NCBI GenBank assembly: GCA_964034945.1
Contig: OZ035960.1
Location: forward strand, 29,003,487 to 29,067,486
Direction of reading: 5' to 3'
Source of the DNA: Chrysopilus asiliformis
Taxonomy: Eukaryota; Arthropoda; Insecta; Diptera; Rhagionidae
Length of the DNA: 64,000 nt
This document shows positions 33,428 to 45,734 of the stretch, in pieces (positions within the stretch are counted from its first letter, which is position 1; the number at the start of each line of letters is the position of its first letter). The notes under the pieces were generated by a model. The model made no database searches, was not told the DNA's origin, and saw only the letters and a program-made list of their open reading frames with translations. Both the position numbers and the translations under genes were made by a program.

Positions 33428-36400
33428 ATGTCCCGAATTTTCTGGTTATCCTCCACGGTTTTAATCCGGAGAAGTTCACAAATATTGACGAAGGCTATTC
33501 ATGGCAGCAGTGAAACAACAACAAGGCGGCCAATAGTGAGTAAATTGAAAAAGATCCACGATAAACTATTTGGGAAATATCTTCTGTCCACAAATGTAAT
33601 AAGTGCTGGTGTTTTAATGGTTATCGGGGACCTGCTCTCCCAGGAAATTGAATATCAAAGAAGTCTGCTGCAAGAACGCTACAACTGGAAGCGAGTCGGT
33701 TAGTATCAAAACGAAGAAAGGGTTTTACAAAAATAATTTTATTTAAACATATGTCATATTTTTTTTAGGGCGAATGTTTGTTGTTGGATCTTTGCAAGGT
33801 CCTTTGCATCACTACTTCTACAAGTGGATGGACGACAGAATGCCCTTGGCGACCACAAAAACTGCCATCAATAAAATTCTACTGGATCAGGTTTGAATTT
33901 TTGAGGCAGCAATTCATCAACTATAATTTCATTGTCTGTTTGTTTTATTTTTTCAGTTTATTATGTCACCAGTTTGCATTTTACTGTTTTTCTATCCAGC
34001 GTGCCTGCTTGAGAACAAAACTCTGAAGGAATCCAATGCGGAAGTTCGAGCGAAATTCATGTCAGTTTATGTGGTAGGTTTCATCATAGCTTTCTACTTT
34101 GTCATTGTTTATTTTTTGATACTGAAGAATAACTTAATTGCGTTATCTCATTAGATTTGTCTTCTGTATAAGAGCCGTGATTTGTTGTACTCTTAATTCA
34201 TATATTGGAGTCGTGTTTAAGGTTAAAGGAGTAATTTTAATCCTGAAATACTAATGTGATTTTTTTACATCTTATTACTAATGTTCGCCGGGAGGCTACT
34301 GCTGTAAAAAATTACAATTTTTTCTTTACCGAAAAATCGATGAGATAAATTCAGTATAGCTCTTTATTCGAAGAAAATTGTATTGTTATTTTCAACAAAA
34401 AAAAAGAATCTTATTAAACATAAGTCACAATATTCATTTTGTGGCTAAAATACAGTTTTTAAGTACCTCAAAGGCGAACATTAGTACTCTAGGGGTAAAT
34501 TTAAATGTCATCCTGTATTGAATTTCAGAATTTCGCAAATTTTTATTGATTTATGGTTCTAATAACAATCGAATTCTTGAGTTTATGATTCATTCGACAA
34601 TAGTTTTTCCTTATTGCTTTCCGTGGGATCCGGATTCCGCGTAATTATATAGAAATGTGTTTCAAACACTTCTTTTATTAAAATCTTTTCAATAGGTCTC
34701 ACTGTTTTCGGATACAGTAAAACCTCCCTAATCGGGACACCAACGGGACCGCGAATTCCTGTCCCGATTTCAAGGTGTCCCGATTAGAGAGGTATGTAAA
34801 GAAGGCTTGTATGTAACGTAAAAAAAAGTACCTACTATATTTGAAAAAAAAAACTTTTCATATAAAAATAATAATAAATATTCATAACTCAAAAAAAAAC
34901 CAAATTTTCAAAATAGTACAATATAATACAAACATACTATTTAAAAAAGTCAATAAGTTTGGTTTGATGCTTTGTTTCTTTTGAAATCTTCGCCTTAAGA
35001 GCGATTTCACAAGAGTTTAAATGTACTAATATTTCAGGTATACTGCAAAGCGCAAATTTAGAAATATCAATAATTTGCTTTAAAGCTGTTGCAGAGGACA
35101 TCTGTTTTTCTGGCTCACTTGCTTCTTCCTCCTCGGCGTTATCCAGATTTGTGTCGTCAGATTCAATAGTTTCTCCATTTTGAAGACTTTGAAAAAAGTC
35201 TGTTTCCCAATTTTCGGACAAAGACACGCAAGCAAGTTGTTCATCAATCTCTGCATAGTCGAGAATATCTGAAGAGAAAATAATGTCATCTACAATTTCG
35301 GCGATTTCCTCTAGAAAACCAGATCTTCTGAAGCACTTTATAATGGTAGATATCTGAACTTGGTGCCTGGGCGCCTGGGGTAATTTAAAAGGTGGCCAAT
35401 CTAGTGATAATAGACTATTTATTTTTATGATGTCCCGATTGAAGAGGTTCCAAGTACAAAATAAGGAGGGCAATTTACTGTCTCGATTTCGAGGTGTCCC
35501 AATTCTGAGGTGTCCCGATTACAGAGGCTGTTGTCTATGGAAAATGCGAGGGAGGGCTTAGAGGGTGTCCCGATTTAGAGGTGTCCCGATTTTAGAGTGT
35601 CTCAATTAAGAGGTTCTACTGTATATCGAAAAAAAACATGTTACATTTAAGTATGAAATTCGATGTCGTTCATATGGCCACCGCGAGCACGTTTGCTGAT
35701 TGATTCTTTGGAGCCAATTTTCCACCACTCTTCCACACATATCGGCCGGAACGTTGGCAATTTCGCGTTCGATATTGTTCCTGAGCTCCTCTAACGTTGT
35801 TGGCATAAACCAACGACTTAACATAACCCCATAAAAAGAAATCCAACGGCGTTAAATCGCATGAGCGAGGTGGCCATTCGACCGGACCATTTCTCGAGAT
35901 TACACAATTGCCGAACTTCTCCTTCAATAGATCAATGGTTTGACCAGATGTGTGGCATTACTCGTTCGTGAACTTCACCATGATAAAAATGTAAACCTTG
36001 ACTGACATTATAGCATTGCCAGATCATAAAAAAAGTTTTAGGGTGCGTTTTTATTAAAATACAAAATTGTTATGTCCTTGCTGAAAGACCCTTTATAAAA
36101 ATGAATCGATTGACCTTGAATGGATGCTCGCTGTAGGCCTGGTTACAACATAAGCCTATTTAAAAGTAGGGGGAGTAAGGGGAGGGGGTGAAATGAATCC
36201 GAAGCGTAGTTATTCCTCTATGTTCCTCTTTCGCGCGAATACTACCGAGCCGATCAGCCTGAAATTTGACACAGATATTCATTGAAGTTCCAGCTGTAAC
36301 ATAGACTTATTTAAAAGTAGTCCGACACACACACAAAGGGAATTTTCTGTTGATTTATGGTAAGGACTAGTTATGATTCTGAACAAAATCCAAGTGATTC

Positions 36401-36650
36401 AAAAGGGGGATTTTCTCATGGGACCAATAGCCGAAAAAAGTTCGACAACACCTATGTTAATCTCTTTATTATTGAAAAACTATATTTTCAACATTATTTT
36501 TTTCTTTTCCAGGTCGATTGGTGCGTTTGGCCAATAGCGCAATTCATTAACTTTTATTATTTGGATCCAAAATATCGAGTGATATACGTGAACTTCATAA
36601 CAACGCTGTACGACATCTTTTTATCATACATAAAACACAAAGATAGTTGA
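33428..36650 (+). CDS. MPV17L2: Mpv17/PMP22 family protein, MPV17L2-like
   Basis: 215 residues from exons 33428-33698, 33769-33890, 33957-34073 and 36513-36650, with phases 1, 0 and 0 consistent. Small multi-spanning membrane protein. MPV17L2 in mammals is a mitochondrial inner-membrane protein that supports mitoribosome assembly; the same role here is inference. The N-terminus is Arg/Ser-rich and lacks acidic residues for its first 25 residues, as a mitochondrial targeting peptide would be. Family landmarks: [36 protein letters not shown], and the C-terminal signature [20 protein letters not shown]. Intron 3 (2.4 kb) has taken up a Tigger remnant and a transposase relic. A short GC-poor 3' region with AATAAA at 36772 follows. 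Confidence 0.9.
34715..35621 (-). mobile_element. Tigger (pogo) element, internally deleted
   Basis: Ends CAGTAAAACCTCC at left and, read from the right, CAGTAGAACCTCTT, flanked by TA (34713-34714 and 35622-35623). Repeated GTGTCCCGATT words lie inside both ends, as in Tigger elements. At 907 bp it lacks the N-terminal HTH and most of the DDE core. It sits in intron 3 of MPV17L2. Confidence 0.85.
34937..35473 (-). pseudogene. Tigger transposase C-terminal fragment
   Basis: 178 codons open. [11 protein letters not shown] matches the conserved stretch after the DDE core of Tigger/jerky transposases. An acidic tail ([15 protein letters not shown]) and the end [10 protein letters not shown] follow, typical of this family's C-terminus. 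The catalytic core is absent, so no activity. Confidence 0.75.
35640..35960 (-). pseudogene. Mariner (DD41D-type) transposase C-terminal relic
   Basis: Minus strand reads [15 protein letters not shown], then [20 protein letters not shown], and after a frameshift [20 protein letters not shown]. These are the second half of the catalytic core and the tail of a transposase related to, but distinct from, that at 23664-24734. One frameshift and lost upstream sequence: dead. It lies directly beside the Tigger remnant. Confidence 0.75.
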
Positions 36651-36771
36651 AAAAAAGGATCGTTTTTTATAAAATGTTTATTTGTGTACTTAATGTTTTA
36701 GATGAATTATTGCTGTGTTAAATTTTTAATTTTTTTTTAAATTCTTGCATTTTTACTGAATTTATTTAAAA

Positions 36772-36777
36772 AATAAA
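36772..36777 (+). terminator. Polyadenylation signal of MPV17L2
   Basis: AATAAA about 120 bases after the stop codon, followed by AC-rich sequence. Confidence 0.55.
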
Positions 36778-37094
36778 CAACTGCATATACAACAAAAACA
36801 AAATTTACAATTTCTTTCAGCACGTAAAGTTTTACACAATCAAATGTCTCTTTGTTTACACTATTATGACACTTGATTTTTGCTGAAAAAGTCAAATAGA
36901 AAGGGATCTAGATATATATTTCTATTAAAAGCATAGCAAATTCGTTTTAACAAATAAAAAGCAAGTATCACAATAGATTCGGTAAGTGAAAAACAAGAAG
37001 AATCGAAATTTTACAAAAAATTAAAGAAAAACAATCAGAACTGAACAAAATATGAATATATATGGAATGACTGAAATATATTCGTGGCTCATAT

Positions 37095-37100
37095 TTTATT
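37095..37100 (-). terminator. Polyadenylation signal of EDEM3
   Basis: AATAAA on the minus strand, 62 bases past the stop codon of exon 8. MPV17L2 and EDEM3 converge here with about 320 bases between their signals. Confidence 0.6.
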
Positions 37101-37161
37101 CTTAGATCGGTACATGACATATTTACAAATTTATTTCTAGATACAAGTAAATTTATAATAG

Positions 37162-40100
37162 CTATACATAGTTAATATTTTTGACATTTTGCATTTTCTT
37201 CTTAAATTCAATCATTTGCATGATATTCACTTTGAAATTTTGATTCTCTGATGCCATATTTAATAAAATTTTACCTTCTTTACTAAATAAAAATACAACA
37301 GGTATGCTAACATCATTTTTACCATCACCGGACATAGCGAACATTGCTTGATTATCACCTGATGAACCAGGTACATTATCACAGATTATAAGTGCAATTG
37401 CACCGGCTTTTTGTGCTTTCCGACTCTTGTCCACGAATGTACAATCGCCACGTTCAGCTATCGCTATTTTTGATTTCAAATCAATTTCGTCGTCAATCTC
37501 CGAGCACAAATTGAATGGCTTCGCGGCAATAACATCACCCTCGACGAATTCCTCGCCAACCAATTCGGGACTAAAATGGCTGGGGCCGGCAACAAGGACT
37601 GTTATTGTATCGTCGGCATTCTTAAAGTGGACAGCCTAAAACACCATTTTTTAAAATTACATTCTTTCAAAGATTTCGTGCGAAAAAGAAAATCACCTGT
37701 AATTGCGCTAAATTATTTACATTTTGAGATTTCGTCAGCTCTAGCATTTCCTGCATAAATAATATTCCTAGTTCACCATCTTCGGCCGTTTTAGCCTAAA
37801 ATTAAAATTAATGTACATTAGTTAAACTTTATTTCAGCGGACGCTGTCTGGAAAGAAGTTTACTACATTATAAAAGCTATGAAATAGCCGAACTTTCCCG
37901 TCGCCTAAAGAAACCATTGTGATGCCCATATCGTAAACTGCGCGTAAGTGATCAGCATTGTTTGCTTGAAAGTCAAGGGCGCGAAGTCTCTTGTTCGTTG
38001 GTGTACGAGGACAGGTCCCCGACATTAAATTGCGAAGTGGACGGCGAACCTTCTCTGGGAATAGGCGATTTGAGCTTGGACAGCTTCGCATAAAATCTAA
38101 AGCATGATGTTCTTCATTTTGCTGAATATCTGAAAGAAAAATTGTTATATGAAAATATTTTTCAGATATTTTAAGTTTTGAAATCTTGAATTTAAATGGA
38201 AAACATTTTTTTCAGATATATCTATTGCAATTTTTTGACGAAATATAATTTAAACGTAGCCCCCTCCCATCTACTAGCGGCAAAACACAAGAAAATGCGA
38301 ACGGTTATCCATATATGACTAACGTTACATATAGATAACAGTAACTTTTTGCCAAAAGTGAATTTTCTTCGCAGATTTTTATTGCTTAGCGCAATACGAA
38401 CCTCTAGGCGATCTTTCTCCCAAAAATTCGAACTTCGGGACTTTTATCCTTAATGCGTTAAAAAGGCTCTAGCCTGCATAATGCAATTTTACAGGCAAAA
38501 ATGTTGTGTAAGATAAATCATCGTTCGAGAATTTAATTGTCGTATGTTGTTCCAAGCATCGGACAACATACGGCAATTAAATTCTCGGGCGACGTAATGC
38601 GTTGTGAATTTTTACGTTCTTGTACCCGGAATTAAGTTTGTTCGATTCGGAATCCGAAGTAGCGCTAAGTTTGTTTGATTCGCACGCAATTTGTATTTTT
38701 GAATCCGCTGCGCCGTGTAGCTACTATTGTGAGAGTCTCCTAAATGCGTCTCTGGTCTTCAAAACGTTTTGATATCTATCTCTTGGTCTCCGGAGACGAA
38801 TTTTGACATTTCAGGCAATTGTTTTGTGTGAACGAGAATTTGTTTCGTTGTTTTGAGTTTAAAGTAAAATTTTTATAAAGAAAAAAAGTGTTTTACATAT
38901 TTTATATTTTAGATTAATAATATTATGACGATGTGGACAAAATCCAAAACCACAAAAATGCTGGAGATGGTTGAGGAGCGTTCTTCTTCTCATTTCTCAA
39001 TTCGTGCAACAATGTTTGTGTTATGCTGGTCGATTATCGCCTTCTTATCCAATTTTTCACCCATATTTTGCGTTGCCTCTTACGCAAAATTATGAGTGCT
39101 GCTATTGCTGCTGTAATTTTTTTTATTTCCCGCGTTCATTTTAATCAAAATATCCACAATTCGAAAAATTTCACAGCACAACACCAATCAAAAAAACATA
39201 ACAAAAGCTATAATTGCCAATTTGGCAATCATTGGAAACCCGTATGCTGATATTCGTATCAAAATTCGAACAGTTGTACCAAAATTCCACTTTGAAGTCT
39301 AACACATGGATCAATAAGTCCCGAGACTAACCCAGAGATGACGCTCGTAGTAAACCAGTAACCACGTCTTTCTAGAGTACTAACCTTTGCTTGAAACGTG
39401 TCAAAATTTTAAGTCGATCGGACCAGAAACAGCTGAGTTATCGAGGTTGGAGTAAAGTCGTTTTGTAGTTTGTTTAAAAAATGGAAAAAACCGAGTTTCG
39501 TGTTCTGATAAAACATTGTTTTTTAATGGGTAAAAACACCGTGCAAGCGAAACAATGGATTGAAAAATGTTACCCGGACTCTTGTCCATCAAAAGCAACG
39601 ATTTGTCGGTGGTTTGCCGAGTTTAAACGTGGTCGTACCGACACAAATGACGCGGAACGCTCGGGTAGACCTGTGGAAGCCGTTACACCGGAAAATGTGA
39701 GTGAAGTGACAAAAATTATAATGAAAGATCGTAAAGTGAAGCTCCGTGAGATTGCTGAGATAACACAGATATCATATGGAAGTGCATTTACTATCCTTCA
39801 TGAAAAATTGAGCATGAAAAAGGTTTTTTCCAAGTGGGTGCCGCGATTGCTTTCGATGGAACAAAAACAGCAACGAGTCGATGATTCAGAAAGCTGTTTA
39901 TCGCTATTTACTCGCAATAAAAAAGATTTCTTGCGTCGTTACGTGTCCATGGACGAAACATGGATACATCACTACACTCCAGAGTCGAAGCGGCAGTCAT
40001 CTGAGTGGCGCACAGCTGGCGAAAGCCGTCCGAAGCGTCCGAAAACGCAGCAGTCAGCTGGCAAAGTCATGGCGTCAGTTTTTTGGGATCCGCATGGCGT

Positions 40101-40885
40101 GATTTTCATTGACTACCTCGAAAAAGGTAAATCGATCAACAGTGATTATTATATTGACTTGCTGGTGCGTTTGAAGGAGGAAATCGCAAAAAAACGACCG
40201 CACATGCAGAGAAAAAAAATCCTTTTTCACCAAGACAATGCACCCTGCCACAAGTCGATGAAAACAATGGCAAAATTGAACGAATTGGGCTTTCATCTGC
40301 TTCCCCACCCCCCATACTCGCCAGATTTAGCCCCCAGTGACTACTGGCTCTTTGCTGATCTTAAAAAAATGCTCCAGGGAAAAAGATTTGGCTCAAATGA
40401 GGAGGTCATCGCTGAAACTGAAGCTTATTTTGAAGCGAAAGATAATTTTTTTTATAAACATGGTATTGAAAAATTGGAAAAGCGTTGGAACGATTGTATC
40501 ACCCTAAAAGGTGATTATATTGATGAATAAAAAAAAATTTGGCAAAAAAAATGTTGTTTTCATTGTTAGTCTCGGGACTTATTGATCCATGTGTTAACTT
40601 TCCAATAAGATTTTTTAAAATTTATTCCAATCGGATTTTGATGTATGGGAGTTTTATGTAGAATCATATCCTAAATAACTTTTGTTCTTGCACTTTTTTG
40701 ATAAGATGCACCGTTTTTGAGATATTCGCAAAAAACGTTTTCGTTCGTGTGGGGGGTACCCCCCTAATGGTCCATTTTTGCCCATTAACGAACTTAGCCT
40801 CACATTTTACGAAAAACGGATCTGCGCAAAATTTCAAGTCTGTAGCTCAATCCATGCGCCCGCAATCCGCGCCACAGACAGACAG

Positions 40886-40935
<50 letters not shown>

Positions 40936-43900
40936 GGACAGACGGACGGACATGCAAAATTCAATTTTTTTTATCATTCTAAACACACTGGTGTAATTAA
41001 TTTTTTTGTGTGATGACGGGATCTTGGCGTTACAAACGGTAAGGCAAAGTTAATATACCCTTTGGTTTCACCATACGGGTATAACTACCAAATGTCAAAA
41101 AGATCTCCCAATGTTAAGCTTGGAGACGAGATACCTGCGCCGTGTATGCACTCCAGAGACTTTGCTTTGATAGACTTTTTAGTAAACGTCTCCGGAGATC
41201 TATTTTTTGATCTCCAGACTTAAATATCTGTGATCGTGTATACAGTTTGGAGATTTTTGCCTTTTGTACCCTGGAGACCAGAGACCAAAGTCTCTCGTCG
41301 TGTGTCTTTACCTTTAGTTTGCAAGAAATTATAAAAAATGTACTTTTTTACTTTTCAATGAAAATATTGCTAAAAGTTAGCGGATAACAGCAACGGACAA
41401 AATTGTGGCAAATATTATTCTCTTCAATTGATTTCATACAATAAACCTGCGAAAGAGAATGGCAGAAAACTGATTTTTTGACATAACGGTATATCTCGAT
41501 ATCGATTTGAAATATCGAGTTCTAGTAAAAGGAAAAGTACAGGAAATTTTACTATCTTAAACTTTAATCAAAAGTAAGATTACTAAAAACTTGTAGTTTC
41601 AGAGTAAATTGCGAAAAATGACATTGGAATTTTTAAAAAGCCTTAACTTCCGGTTAACGGATGTTCATCGAAAGTTAATAGGATTGTCCCATTCTACCAC
41701 CAAACATCCTTGTAAAATCTTCATGGCTCTAGCTCTAATTGTTTTTGAGAAATGTTGTACACAGACTACCAGACAGACAGAGAAAGAAATTTTTGTAATA
41801 TGATTCCAATCGACTAGGGAGTGCTCGCAAAATGTTTTTCAGGCAAAATTAAGAGGTTGAAATTCTTACATGCATACAATACAATACTTTATTATCTAAT
41901 GTATAAGAAAGTAAAAACGTCAAACAATATTACTAGTTTTTTAATTTCTCCTCTCGATTTTGTGACCAAAACTGTGAAATCGGTAGCTCAAACTTTATTA
42001 CTAGGATTTCACTTTCTTCTCTGGATTTTGTGACCAAAACTGTGAAATCGGTAGCTCAAAGTTCGACCCCGATTCATAAAATTTTAGAATATCCGACTCC
42101 GACCCCTGAAATTTTAAAATATCCAACTCCGACCCCTGAAAGTCTAGAAGGTCTAACTCCAACTCCGACTCCTTCGGTTAAAAATAATTATTGAATCACA
42201 TGAAACCACAGAACAAGCATTGTTTTGGTTGCAAAATATTGAGGTTTGACCTAAACTAGAAAGACAAGAAACTACAGAGTGGCCAATGGAGGTCGAAACA
42301 CCTGTTCGAAGTTGGAGTCGAAATATTCTCTCTGACACTCAATTTCTTTTGTAAAAATTAACTGACTCTGACTTATAATGGGCTCTCTCCATTGCCAGGA
42401 TATTTTAGTTGCGATAAAAATGTGTTACAAATAGAAAGAGACAGATAGCTGTAATTGTCAATGGGAAAGACAGAATACGGGCACGAGTCTTTATAGAAAG
42501 TTTTATAGGATAAAATCATAGGAATTTAAACCGTATTCCATGTCCAAAACATTCAATTTGCATCTCCGAATCACATATCTGTATGTCCTCTAATATCTCA
42601 AATTTCCTACCTGTAAATATGGTTATTATTATTATTATTATAGTATGTATACCAAAACATGTAATAAATATAAATACCTTCGTTGTTATTCATTGTATTG
42701 TAAGTTTTGAAACTGCATATGTCAAAATCAGACAGATTTTGACTACTTTTGTAGTTTATTTTATAGGAAGCGTACGTCAGTTCAAATACATCTACCAAAG
42801 CGACACCTGGCGACGAACGCTTTTTTTGTTCTCTCTCTTTCTTACCAAGCCTTTGTTATATAAGTGTGTCCCTACATTTTATCGCAACTAAAATATCCTG
42901 GCAATGGGGAGAGCCTTTAAAGCAATAATTTTGTCCCGACTTCTACTCTACAGCGCTATTTGTAACACCACTAAACTCTGATTGAAATTCATTAGAGCTC
43001 TGTCTCAATTGTTATTGCCGCTTTCTGCCCACGAACCGATATTTGGTTCACAAAACAAAACATTTTGCACGAACCGGAGCGTTAGTTGTCTCGAAAGTAA
43101 TTTACGAATCGAGGTTCTACTGTATTTTTCTGGACTAAAAGAGCATCAAGTTCTCTTAATTGCCACAAAAAAAATTCACAACAAATTATATTCACGCCAA
43201 CATATGTGAATTAAATGATTTGACAATCATTTAAATACATTTAGTTATAGACCAGTTACATTTTATGTGATAAAAATATATAAAAACCAGTTTCAATTGA
43301 ATGCTTCTACAGCGACACCAAATAACCCAATTACTTGACTACAAAGAAAAACTTACCGAAAGTGACATTTCCAAGTTGTCCAAGTGATAATGGCAGCAAA
43401 TGAGCTTCCGTTGTAAAAATGAATTCATCGAGATTGATGATGAGGTCCGACGGATCAGAAAATAGTAAATACAGATATTTAAACGTTTCTGACAATACAA
43501 ACGAATCCATTCGATCTTCGTGTTTGCCAGTTCGTACGTCATTCACAGCAGCATAGCCGCATGCCACTTTGGCGTACTTTTGTAGGGCCTTCAGGGCTTT
43601 TTTGCCGACCTAAAAAAAATTTCCCAAATCAAATCAAAACTTCATTATTAGCTTGTTATCAACCGGATGCCGGATGGTAGTTATGATAAACAAAATTACC
43701 TGCAAATAGTAGTGGTCATTTGTCGCTTTGTACAAGAAATATGTTGACTCAATGAACTCGGGTCGAAGATGATGTTGGCCCCAATGGATCTGGAAGTCAG
43801 CGGTAAATGCCTCCGGTATAAAGGTGTGCATCTGCATCACTTGATACAGCATTTCATGCGTTTGGACGGCTGGCTTGAGGTCACCAGACAGAACTTGCAG

Positions 43901-45734
43901 TCCAGGCCAAAACGCCAGCAGAGCGTCCATGAAGTTGCGGGATTTTGCGTGTGGACGATGCATCAAAACGTCAAAGAACATTGGTCCTTCAAGGAAAAAT
44001 AATTTTGTTTGAAAACTTTACTTTAAAAAAGTTTTTTTAAAAAATTGTGAAAACTTTACACATTCTTAGTAACACAAGAGGATGCAAAATGAACGCTGCG
44101 ACAACAAAGTCGAGGAATTCAGCGAGCAACGCCTACTTTGCGACCTCTTGTGTTATTTGGGCAGTTTGCTCTATAGTTTAATATTATTGCTCATTGGCTC
44201 TAACGTCAAAATACCCCTCACTACCGCAATTATTCAACTTTTCATACAATCCATTCAAACACAGAACACTACTCTCATTGCTCTGCAACCTGGACTGATC
44301 CGATAGTATTGACTTAGCCTTATCGACCATTGTCTGGTTATAGAGCTTGAAATTAAATTAACACTCATTCGGCAGGCAAAAAACAATGGGGTCTGTAAGT
44401 CCTTGAGCAGAAATCGACGAGATCCTATTTCCAGATGATAGGAATGCTCGTGAGTTTCAATTTGCATTTATTTTTGCGAAAACTCGTCAAATGAAACAAT
44501 CTAAAAATTACCTTCGTTTACGTATTTCATAATGGCGTTATAGTGGCGATTGAAGCGCGCCAAATAGCGATCATCCCCAAGAAGAATATAGGATTTCAAC
44601 AAATATTCATAATAGGAATCAATTCCAGCCCCTACTCCAGAGTCCCTCCGCACCCAATCGCCGGAATGGACGTTCAACACGGTGCCCATAAGATCAGACC
44701 CACGATGTCGTAGCTTCCAAAGTGCATCCATGGCAGCATGCGCTCGAAGTTCAAAGATCGGCTCGCCACACAATCGAGAAAGGGCAGCGAATTCCAAAAG
44801 AAGACTTCCAGCACAAGCAGTGCACGTTTCACGAGATTTCCGCAACGCCTCGTCCTTCATCCCGTACCGCAGATTGACCCTAGCATGAGGAATTCCTGTT
44901 GATGTATTGAACGCCGGAAGCAAGCGATATCCAAGATCTTTGGCCATCTCAAGCAGCTCCCCGCGATACCAGGGGATTAGCTGGGCCCGACTCTGCAGAT
45001 ATTCAGCGAGTATATGCGCAGACAGCAGCCCACCGATCATGCGGATGTTGGTCTCGAACACAGAAACTATGATGTCGCTGTCGAATCGGACGTCCCTGAT
45101 GACCAACTTGATCGCATTCTCAAACTCAGCAAAGTCACCGAGTATCACGAGCGAATCAAGGGAATCGACCAGGGTCATGGAGAAACTGAAATTATGAATA
45201 GTTAATCAATATGATGCATTCATTGATTGTGCGATTTATGCAGATCTCCAAGCGATACGATGGACCGTGAAATTTTACTGATTTTTTTTCTGATTGGTTA
45301 TTGGGCAACGATTGCGACTTACTTCCCCAGAATGTCGTCCATATCGCCCCGAGAAGGTGTGATTCCTTTGTATCTGCCCTTGCACGAAAGTGGCATCAGT
45401 TCGTCAGCAGGATAAGCGTTGTCCATGTATGCCCTGTACGCATGATAGAACATATCTCGGGCCTCCTCCCTGAAAAATCCAATTAGAAAAAAATCCCATT
45501 CAGTGATTAATTATTGAGGTTTCGTAGACACAGCCTTGAACAGTTGAAATGTGTACGAAAAAGATTTTTGGCAATTATGAAATGTCTCGGCGATTGCATT
45601 ACAACTCACTTTAGTTGCTCTCGTTCCTTCTTCGACATATTTTGTGTTGGCAGCGAGTCCGATGACACGAAAATGTTAAAATTGAATACTAAAACTACAA
45701 AAATGTACATAACTTGATTCCGTATTTCACTCAT
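37162..45734 (-). CDS. EDEM3: EDEM3-like ER degradation-enhancing alpha-mannosidase-like protein
   Basis: 773 residues from eight exons (minus strand): 45734-45610, 45469-45323, 45185-44512, 43986-43700, 43609-43357, 38129-37867, 37795-37697 and 37635-37162; phases agree throughout. ER-lumen GH47 protein that trims mannose from misfolded glycoproteins and directs them to degradation. A signal peptide ([18 protein letters not shown]) is followed by the GH47 domain at about 40-500: [87 protein letters not shown] and TTEAH. The expected acidic residues and the calcium-site Thr are present. A PA domain (about 625-745; [15 protein letters not shown]) marks it as EDEM3 rather than EDEM1/2. It ends NVKNINYV, with no KDEL-type signal, unlike human EDEM3. 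Intron 5 is 5.2 kb and repeat-filled. Confidence 0.93.
38526..38587. repeat. Short hairpin in an EDEM3 intron
   Basis: Arms of 25 bp, CGAGAATTTAATTGTCGTAT.. and its inverted partner, with one mismatch and a 12-base loop. It lies in intron 5 of EDEM3. Confidence 0.7.
39302..40594 (+). mobile_element. Intact DD34D mariner
   Basis: A 1293-bp element flanked by TA (39300-39301 and 40595-40596). The inverted ends match for about 28-30 bp (ACACATGGATCAATAAGTCC..). It carries one full-length transposase frame. Together with the 905-bp copy at 25326-26230, almost identical outside the deletion, it points to recent activity. Confidence 0.95.
39481..40530 (+). CDS. Mariner transposase (DD34D), intact
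   Basis: 349 residues, the usual mariner length. The N-terminal half has two helix-turn-helix regions (about 1-110; [28 protein letters not shown]) that bind the inverted ends. WVPRLLS is the linker motif. The catalytic triad is complete: [15 protein letters not shown] and [13 protein letters not shown], with 34 residues between the second and third Asp. No stop or frameshift. It could in principle be active and could mobilise the deleted copy. The closest group by eye is the mellifera/Famar1-like mariners; that subfamily call is tentative. Confidence 0.95.
   Translation: MEKTEFRVLIKHCFLMGKNTVQAKQWIEKCYPDSCPSKATICRWFAEFKRGRTDTNDAERSGRPVEAVTPENVSEVTKIIMKDRKVKLREIAEITQISYGSAFTILHEKLSMKKVFSKWVPRLLSMEQKQQRVDDSESCLSLFTRNKKDFLRRYVSMDETWIHHYTPESKRQSSEWRTAGESRPKRPKTQQSAGKVMASVFWDPHGVIFIDYLEKGKSINSDYYIDLLVRLKEEIAKKRPHMQRKKILFHQDNAPCHKSMKTMAKLNELGFHLLPHPPYSPDLAPSDYWLFADLKKMLQGKRFGSNEEVIAETEAYFEAKDNFFYKHGIEKLEKRWNDCITLKGDYIDE
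41390..41900. repeat. Dispersed repeat family 2, inverted copy
   Basis: Inverted relative of the copies at 20215 and 25090, with GGTATATCTCGATATCG, CAGACAGACAGAGAAAG and CGACTAGGGAGTGCTC words. It lies in intron 5 of EDEM3. No coding domain. Confidence 0.5.
41935..42180. repeat. Local tandem duplications
   Basis: GATTTTGTGACCAAAACTGT and about 20 further bases occur at 41958 and 42023. Next to it, ACTCCGACCCCTGAAA-type units repeat three times (42085-42180). Slippage-type repeats in intron 5 of EDEM3. Confidence 0.6.
42380..42915. mobile_element. MITE with 38-40 bp inverted ends
   Basis: About 536 bp. The left end GGGCTCTCTCCATTGCCAGG.. is the inverted complement of the right end, ..CCTGGCAATGGGGAGAGCC, and pairing continues through TATTTTAGTTGCGATAAAA. 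I cannot define the target duplication. An ATT microsatellite lies at 42623-42642. No transposase recognised. Confidence 0.75.

Larger units (their letters stand above)
39191..41082 (+). repeat. (GTCY)n repeat split by an intact mariner
   Basis: Forward copy of the short repeat, from AAAAACATAACAAAAGCTAT to TTCACCATACGGGTAT. It has a CAGA/CGGA run at 40874-40950. The mariner at 39302-40594 inserted at a TA inside it. The empty site is visible in the copy at 52547-52777 (GAAGTCTAATTTTCC). Confidence 0.8.

Noticed and set aside
44255..44467. 70-codon frame between EDEM3 exons 3 and 4
   Set aside because: Lies in an intron; exons 3 and 4 join in phase and match GH47 order without it.
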